DNA of 64,000 bases from Nymphaea colorata (taxonomy: Eukaryota; Streptophyta; Magnoliopsida; Nymphaeales; Nymphaeaceae): NCBI RefSeq assembly GCF_008831285.2, contig NC_045142.1, positions 10,475,952-10,539,951 on the forward strand, given 5' to 3'. The notes beneath the pieces are model-generated. The model saw only the letters and a list, made by a program, of their open reading frames with translations. It searched no databases and was not told where the DNA came from. The position numbers were made by a program, and so were the translations under genes. Positions 57,300-64,000 of the stretch are shown here, piece by piece (position 1 is the stretch's first letter; the number at the start of each line of letters is the position of its first letter).

Positions 57300-57450
57300 T
57301 TCATGTAAGGGCAAAATTATAATTTCAAAATTTTAATAGGAGTTAAAATGTAATTTTTAAAATTTTTATATAAAATATTTTTTTTAATTTACATGTGAAA
57401 TTTTGATTTTTTTTTTTCAAAAGATTTGAAGTAGAGTCATGGCCCGGCCA
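57300..57450 (-). mobile_element. decayed MITE-family fragment
   Basis: The body resembles the reverse orientation of the 2418 element (AATTTCAAAATTTTAATAGG, then AAAATTTTTATATAAAATAT, then TTTACATGTGAAATTTT). The inverted termini are not preserved. Confidence 0.35.
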
Positions 57451-58660
57451 GTCATTTGCCTCCTCCTTGGTCTCATATACATACAGATTGAGTCAATATG
57501 CTCGAGTTGGCTCGTTAACATTAAAATGCATTGTTAATTTCAAAGATAAAAGCAGTGGTTAAAAAATTATGTAGGCCCATATTCCTTCAAAACAAAAGCT
57601 TGTGACACACAATCTCATTAGTTTAATGGGGGAATCTAATTAGAAATACGGTTTTATAATAAAAAGGGTTGTGATGCTAAGACAAGGTTCTATTGTCACC
57701 TAAAGAGGCAACATGCTTCTACACTACTTGTAGCGCATGTATATGTATATATTTATTGGTAATATCAGACCACTTGAGTAAGAAACAAAACCAGACCTAT
57801 TAACATTAATTATTAAAATAATTTTTACAATCTGAGCTTATAGATATGATTTGATCTTAAGAATGATTTGATGAGAAGCATATATTAAGTTAGCCGTTTT
57901 CGTACTTAAATAATATTTTTTTAATGGTAAAAAAATGAACACCTCTTATTACATCAATTTTTTTATAGTATAAAGGCCAATTATTTTTACAAAAATGACT
58001 TAAACTAAAACTAACCCAGTAAAAGGTTCAAATTTTGTTCAAGTCACTTGTTTTTATCCCTTACCCAAGTGGTCTATATCTATATATAGAGGTATATTCT
58101 AAACCACTTTGGTGAGGGATAAAAACCAGACTTCTTGGATCGTTGCTAAAAAATATTTTAAAACGGATCATGAATAATTTGGATTATTTATAAACACTGA
58201 TTCATCCTAAAACAAGCCAAAATTCAAGTTGTTTATATAAATACTATTGTTTTTTCTGCTGGTCAATTTTGATGTTGTAAGAGCATTTATTTTTTCATTA
58301 TTTTAAAAACATGATCTGACTCAGAAAAAGGATTAGCTTCACATGGAATTCTTAAAATAACATCGATAAGGTCGGATTGTGCAAAAAAGTATTTTGGTAA
58401 TTATATAACACATAAATATAATTAATTATAATACAATTTATATGTATTTTTTAAATAAAATAATATTTTAAATAAATTATTCATAGAAGATCAAATTTAG
58501 GGTCCGCCTTGGGCTCGAAGCCTACCCTTGTTACAAGGAGGGTCCTTCTTTTGAGGGGACATTTCGGTATGCGGTCTTAGTACTCCATTCCATTTCTTGA
58601 TCAAAACTTAAACAAGTTGGACTCAAATATTAAATAAGATCCGATTCAGCATGAGTTGGC
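57451..58660. other. intergenic, no gene seen
   Basis: AT-rich, stop codons in every frame. Two near-palindromic phrases, ACCACTTGAGTAAG near 57770 and ACCACTTTGGTGAGGG near 58104, are related to AAGTGGTCTATATC near 58064. No coding or RNA gene was recognised. Confidence 0.45.
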
Positions 58661-58661
58661 A

Positions 58662-58895
58662 GGGGCGGTCCTAGAAAATTTATATGTAAGATCACATTGT
58701 TTTCAGATGATCTCGTAACATGTATATTTTATTTTATTTTATTTTATTTTAATATGTATATTTTATTTTTTTTAGAAGGAAGACCACTAGTTATAAAATT
58801 TAAAATTTTGAAGAAGTAAAATATAAAAAATTACCTTTTTTTTTGTTTGTATAGGAAATTGCCCATACAGTGCCTGCACTTGCTTCTGCCCTTAC
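58662..58895 (+). mobile_element. possible MITE-like copy
   Basis: It begins CAGGGGCGGTCCTAG like the 2418-element terminus and ends near CTTGCTTCTGCCC. The interior has an (ATTTT)n expansion near 58720-58750 and little clear similarity to the other copies, so assignment is tentative. Confidence 0.3.
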
Positions 58896-59059
58896 TTCTA
58901 AGATCATGAACTACATCGCCAACTAGTGAAACACCTTATATCATAAATTTAGTAATGCATTTCATCCTATATAATACAAAAGCATAGCCTCACCAGTATC
59001 CCTTGAAGCTAACATATTCATGATTTTATATAAATGGAGAGTCAAAAATCGAAAATGTC

Positions 59060-59245
59060 ATATAACAAGAGGCTCAGCAAAAAAATTTTCATGGAGGGAA
59101 CCGAATTAAAGTTTTTAAATTTTGAATAGGACTGAAAATATTATTTTTCAAAATTTTTATATAAAACAAGTGAAATTTTCTAAAATTTAGATATAAACCT
59201 TTTTTTGTTTTTTAAATTGAGGTGAGGCTAGCCTTACCTTGGCCC
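59060..59245 (-). mobile_element. MITE-like element, reverse orientation
   Basis: Collinear with the reverse complement of 2418-2595 and closely similar to 63527-63726. Shared blocks include AATTAAAGTTT, AAATTTTGA and TATTATTTTTCAAAATTTTT. The end CCTTACCTTGGCCCC corresponds to the CAGGGGYGGAGCC terminus. Confidence 0.6.
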
Positions 59246-59507
59246 CATTAACCCCGGATATATGAATAATATGACAATCTTTATAATGTAAATGATCATT
59301 GATTTAGAATGACAGATAGAGGTGACATTATCCATAATTGATAATTTGGACAATTTGATATTAGTATCATCAATGAATGTTGTTAGTATGGATATCCGCA
59401 ACGTACTGGTTACCAATATGACAGATTCTACCCATATCAACATGTATTTAAAACTTACTTTTGAAGAGAAACGAAAGGTTAACCTACAATCTACAATAGA
59501 AGCTTAA

Positions 59508-59660
59508 AGGCCTCCCATTGTCTTGCTTACGAGGTCCTGAACTGCATCGAGATTAGAGTGTGCAATAGACCACCTTCAGGTCTGTAGAGCACCCCGACCT
59601 TTCGTGTCCGTATGAATCAAAGTAAAGACGCACCATCTATGTGTCCCGGCTAGGGTACAC
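59508..59660 (-). mobile_element. SINE fragment related to 1640-1895
   Basis: GAGGTCCTGAACTGCATCG here matches GAGGTTCTGAACTGCGTCG near 1728-1746, with weaker similarity on both sides. No tRNA-like head is present, so it is a 3' or body fragment. Confidence 0.35.
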
Positions 59661-59954
59661 CCCTTAAACTATTTAAAACATATTTTAAAATATTTGAATT
59701 TGATTTAGGAAATATGTAATTGTAGATTCACCGACTTATCTTATCCGGAAACCGGGCATGTACGTTATGCTGAGAAATTTTGACGACTTTGTCCTTATCC
59801 GCATCTTCCTTGGCTTATGACGAGATACGTATCTGCTAAGCCTCACGTCACAAGAAATAATATACCAAAAGTCATCGTACGGCCATACGGCGCAGCCCTC
59901 CCCATAGATTGATTTCCAAATCAACCTAAACTTAAAAAGACCAAAATACCCTTA

Positions 59955-59960
<6 letters not shown>

Positions 59961-60015
<55 letters not shown>
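59961..60015. repeat. (AT)n microsatellite
   Basis: About 55 bp of alternating AT. Confidence 0.95.
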
Positions 60016-60017
<2 letters not shown>

Positions 60018-60213
60018 TCAAATCTTTGGTTACCAGGATACTTGAGAAATGGTTAAAAATGAAAAGTTCATTAGTCGATATGCTGTAAGATTTTTGCTAA
60101 AATAGTATGCTGTAAGTTTCGCTAACATGAATTGTTGCTACACTGTAAACTGTTACTAATGTTGTTATTGTGATTGTTTTTTAACGACAAATTTATACTT
60201 TTTAACCATCTGT

Positions 60214-60214
<1 letters not shown>

Positions 60215-60274
<60 letters not shown>
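60215..60274. repeat. (AT)n microsatellite
   Basis: About 60 bp of alternating AT, the second such tract within 300 bp. The minus-strand frame through it is an artefact. Confidence 0.95.
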
Positions 60275-60276
<2 letters not shown>

Positions 60277-60279
60277 TAT

Positions 60280-60995
60280 AATTTGAAAACAGGTGGGTGT
60301 GCTTGTCATATAGTTATTTTTTTTATTTTGTTTCATGAAAAACGATGGTAAAAAAATACATTCCTTTGTTAGAAAAATGACCAAATAATTGTCTGTACAC
60401 AATGCTTGTGTACTGCCAAAAATCTTTTTTTGAGCCCCAAAAGGCGAGAGTGCTCATTTGGCCGACTCAATGGTTATGGCCGAATCTGCCATCGGATCGA
60501 ATCAATACAAAACCGATTTGGTTTGAATTGGCCGATTCGAGCGAGATTTGACCCTTCTCATCTAAATGCACCAGACGTTGACGCTATGCTTCTGATTACT
60601 TTTCCCGTAAGAAACATATTAGTTTAAAGCATTACGTGTCGACGACGAGGTGCTGACAGGACGCTTTCGCTCCGTGCTGCCGATTCGGCCATTAAAATAA
60701 AAAATATTCAAAAAATGAACCTGGTTAACTATGCCGACCATGTTCCGAAGTCAAACACTACCTCAGCCAGCTTGAGAAGGAATATGGTGTAGTTTACATT
60801 TACAAAATTTCTCAAAAATTTTCTCATCAAAATGCAAGGTTTTATTTCGATTACAGGCTAAAAATGAAAAAAAAAAAAAACTTTTGCAACAAATTGGTTT
60901 GTATGTTTGAATGACGAGTAACCTAGCTAGCTGTGTTTACAAGTCAAGTCCAACCAATTCTAGCTTGGAACCAGTCACTAGGGCTGCACAATGAG
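60280..60995. other. intergenic, no accepted gene
   Basis: 60450-60550 is enriched in GGCCGA/GATTCG words (GGCCGAATCTGCC, GAATTGGCCGATTCG). The plus-strand 73-codon frame at 60406-60627 runs through this tract and is not accepted. Confidence 0.45.
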
Positions 60996-60999
60996 TCAA

Positions 61000-61170
61000 G
61001 CACACTCAGGTGTTCGAGTAAACTCGACTCAAGCGTAACTCGTTCTTTATACGAGTCAAGCTCGAGCTTATGTAAACTTGAGCTTGAGAGCTTCGCTTGG
61101 TTCGGCTCGAGCTTATGTAAGCTCTGACTCAACTCAATTCAAGCAAGAAAACAGCTTGAGCTTAGCCGAA
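61000..61170. repeat. degenerate CTCGAGCTTATG word tract
   Basis: Dense variants of GAGTCAAGCTCGAGCTTATG, CTCGAGCTTATGTAAGC and AGCTTGAGCTTAGCC. Because the words are near-palindromic the tract is open on both strands. Family shared with 44060-44205 and 63760-63900. Confidence 0.6.
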
Positions 61171-61179
61171 CGATCTATT

Positions 61180-62285
61180 AAAAATTTTATTTTTAGCAGC
61201 TTATGGACTTGAACTGTGGACGTTGCTAGTCACATCGATGCCGATTGAAGCACCTTCTTCCTTTTGATTATAAGGTAAAACTATTTCTAATATTCACTTA
61301 CCATGAGCTCAAATGAGCCTACTCAAATTCGACTCATTTATTTAAGAGCTTTTTTTTTTTTATTAGGTCAAACTCTACTCATTTATTTATCAATTAAGTT
61401 GTTTTACTAAAATAGAATTTTTCACAAACATCGTCTGTTACCCAAACGCACAATAACTGCAGTTTTGGAGCCAAAATGATTTTGTTTTTCTTTCTTTTCC
61501 AAATTTCAACGATATACGAACTCCATTAAATTACAGATGAAACTTTAAAGAAAAGAACTGGACATCGAGTGACCCATCCCTTAATTGTTTCTCGAGTTTC
61601 ATCCCATTAATGAATTAAGTTAAATAATTGGTAAATTCATGCGGTTGACTAATCTCTCCGCCTTCAGCCATGTGTCGCCCCCGTGCTAATCTTTTATATA
61701 TATATATATATATATGTTGTAACTCTAGCCATCAAAGTCGTTAAGCAATCTAACCAAGACGATCTATGTAATGCAGATGGATCGTTGAAACAAAAACATG
61801 AAAAAAAGATAAAAATTAATATTAAATGATAAAAATGTTTGTTACTTTTTTTTTTCTCTTGGTCTTGTTGAGTGACTATATATGTATATAACTCACCGCC
61901 TTCCAGGTTGAACAAGTGTTGGATGGTATATTTGCACAAACAGTTGCTTGACCACATATTTTACCGGTAAAATGTATTTTTTATGAAAGTTTTAGCAGCA
62001 AAAAGTAAAAATTATATATACATATATATATACCATTGATCATAAAAGTATCCACATGATTTCAAAATTTACACACACTATATATATATATATATCTGAC
62101 AAGTCTCTATGTTTTTATAAATCTGAGAATCCAATCCTAGTACTATTAAGTCTATATGGGATTCAGATAAGTAACTGGACAAAGCTGATTTATTGACATT
62201 CGCATGCACTGAACTCTGTTACGCAACGTCGTTTGGACGAATATAATCAGTCAGATCAGGAGATTCCGGAAGCCAAGAGCATCAC
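61180..62285. other. intergenic, no gene seen
   Basis: AT-rich DNA with short (AT)n runs near 61696-61714, 62014-62032 and 62079-62096. Nothing else recognised. Confidence 0.5.
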
Positions 62286-62290
62286 GATGC

Positions 62291-62316
62291 TGGATGGGAT
62301 GGGATGGGATGGGATT
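62291..62316. repeat. (GGGAT)n short tandem repeat
   Basis: About five head-to-tail GATGG/GGGAT pentamers in otherwise AT-rich DNA. Confidence 0.85.
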
Positions 62317-62725
62317 GATGCTGGTATATTCTCCAAATTGTCCCTCTACTGGTTACGACTTGCTCTCAAAATAATATTAAAAAGTAATTCTATTGAATTT
62401 CGTTAATATCAAGTTGACCAATATAATCTTATTTTTGCCATTATTGATATGCTTCCATTTTCAACTTCGTTCGAGTCGTCGCCTGCCCCGACTGGATAAT
62501 CCTTGCCTGCAATCCGTCATCCAAAGTATAATTGAGAAATTATTGATCACGTGATGTTCCCCTGACCTTTTAATTTTTTTAATTCAGTGTTTTGGTCTAA
62601 CATGGTTGATGTATGGAAGCATGTCACAACAACAGTTAGGGCTGATGTCATGGTAATGCAATATTTATGTCCAATAACATATTTTGTCACCCTATTTAAT
62701 ATATATAATCATTGCATCTAAGCAG

Positions 62726-62727
<2 letters not shown>

Positions 62728-62779
<52 letters not shown>

Positions 62780-62780
62780 A
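62728..62780. repeat. (AT)n microsatellite
   Basis: About 52 bp of alternating AT with one phase shift near 62755. Confidence 0.95.
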
Positions 62781-62784
62781 AAAG

Positions 62785-63520
62785 TTGATAAAAATATGCA
62801 GTTCGACCATGGTGAAGGAGGATAATTCAATTGGTTTGGTTTTAGGCGATACTCATCATACTCACCCAATAAAATTGTTAGCGATGACTTAAAAATATTA
62901 CAATTTTAGCCCTGTTTTTTATTATTCCAATAATTCATGTTCATTTTTGAAAATTTTCCTTTATTTATTTAATTCTTTACATTCTATATAACTTTGCTCC
63001 AATATGCAGTATATTTTTTTATGATTTTCGCTTCGTCAAAGTTCTCGATATCGCTTACAACAGCCAAATTTAATATTAAATGAATGCGGATGCATGTTGA
63101 TGTAGTTGAATGGGAGCTTCGGCTCTCTATAAAGCACTAAGTTTCCCTTGCTACTGGGAAAATCTCATATCTCTTGGCATCTTTTATTTTTCCCAAGCAC
63201 CATTAAAATAGTAAAACTTTATGAACATACATAATTGATCTGAAAAGGAAAATGCATGTCTCACGTTCATGTCACGACACGGATCAGAACAAACGAGCAT
63301 TTCCCTTTTTGATCGTTCGTGTTCAAAATGTGAAAGCGTAGAAGCAAAGAAAGAGCCAAACAATAGGAAGTTGAATAAATTGATGTCATTGAATGAACAA
63401 CTTGATTTGTAAACAACAGAGTGGCACAAACATTTGCATTAAGACTTTTTTGCAGCCGTATAAGAGGGAACAACTTCAACAACTTGACAATAAATGAAAC
63501 TCCTGGCTATATTCTTGGCT
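62785..63520. other. intergenic, no gene seen
   Basis: AT-rich; overlapping minus-strand frames of 71-81 codons near 63184-63482 lack coding features. Confidence 0.45.
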
Positions 63521-63526
63521 CATCAT

Positions 63527-63726
63527 GAGCCAGCAGAGGCTGAGCCAGAAATTTTTCATAAGGAGGGCTCAATTAAAGTTTCTAAATTTTGACTAGGGCT
63601 GAAATATTATTTTTCAAAATTTTTATATAAACAAGTGAAGTTTTCTAAAATTTACATATAATTTCTTTTAAAAATTTAAGGTGGGGTGAGGGCTCAAGCT
63701 GTCTCTACCTTGAATCTGGCCCTGCA
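63527..63726 (-). mobile_element. MITE-like element, reverse orientation
   Basis: Starts AGGCTGAGCCAGAAATTTTT and ends TCTGGCCCTGC, with a body nearly collinear with 59060-59245 and with the reverse complement of 2418-2595. It is one of the better-preserved copies of the family in this window. Confidence 0.6.
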
Positions 63727-63759
63727 TGCTAGACATATCACCTTTCAAGATGACCACTA

Positions 63760-63905
63760 TTAGGAGTGTTCAACGAGTCGAACCAATTCGGATTGGACTT
63801 GAACACGCTTAGTTAACCTCCACTCGACTTGAACATATTTGTTAAAAGAGTCGATCTCAAGCTTAATTATAAGCGAACTATGCTTGGAAATGCTAGAAGC
63901 ATCCC
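63760..63905. repeat. degenerate GAGTCGA/ACTTGAAC word tract
   Basis: Variants of AACGAGTCGAACC, CACTCGACTTGAACAT and GAGTCGATCTCAAGCTTAAT. Resembles 44060-44205 and 61000-61170. The window ends soon after without a gene. Confidence 0.45.
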
Positions 63906-64000
63906 ATGTTGGTTTTCTACAAATGCAAGCTTTTGTTGACAACTACGCTAAAGAGTCCTACTTATTTAAAAGATCAGTTAAATAAGAAACTTTAGTGAAA

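Overview
The window is nuclear DNA of a flowering plant. Plant hallmarks are an interrupted CHX-type cation/H+ exchanger gene, an interrupted TVP38/TMEM64-family gene, a Ty3/gypsy chromovirus primed from initiator tRNA-Met (PBS TGGTATCAGAGC), many (AT)n microsatellites, small MITEs, tRNA-derived SINE-like sequences and a CACTA-type terminus. The CHX gene is strongly GC-rich at third codon positions while the TVP38 gene 13 kb away is AT-rich. This contrast is common in monocots but also occurs in some early-diverging angiosperms, so I do not name a species.

Layout. 1-7.7 kb: AT-rich intergenic DNA with SINE-like copies, a MITE whose terminus has been tandemly amplified, a 0.35-kb tandem duplication, one possible small minus-strand gene (3404-3742, with a TATA box) and a CACTA-like end. 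7763-28369: a long minus-strand Ty3/gypsy chromovirus inserted in an (AT)n tract. It reads as LTR, frameshifted interior, 100-N gap, partial LTR, intact interior (one 1731-codon gag-pol-chromodomain ORF at 19361-24556), LTR. The base differences indicate that this is not two elements. The left and middle LTRs share every variant that separates them from the right LTR, and the frameshifts lie on the gap side of the overlap. The simplest reading is one roughly 12.8-kb element whose middle 7.7 kb is represented twice because two overlapping contig ends were joined by a fixed-size gap.

28.4-32.8 kb: a small single-exon ORF (29063-29404) of unknown function, then non-coding DNA. 32832-36713 (minus): a complete four-exon TVP38/TMEM64 (SNARE-associated/VTT domain) membrane protein gene of 320 aa, with a probable untranslated first exon near 39.25-39.3 kb. 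39.3-49.8 kb: non-coding, with local duplications, a MITE and long stretches of degenerate short-word repeat. 49886-54182 (minus): a complete three-exon CHX gene of 797 aa, closest in my memory to the CHX17-19 group, with a TATA box near 55.1 kb. 55.1-64 kb: AT-rich intergenic DNA with MITE copies and (AT)n tracts.

The genes do not form a pathway. The two confident host genes are independent membrane proteins: a lipid/membrane-trafficking type protein and an endomembrane K+(Na+)/H+ exchanger. I found no rRNA gene, no intact tRNA gene and no CRISPR array. I see no convincing undescribed system; the strongest result is the assembly false duplication inside the retrotransposon.
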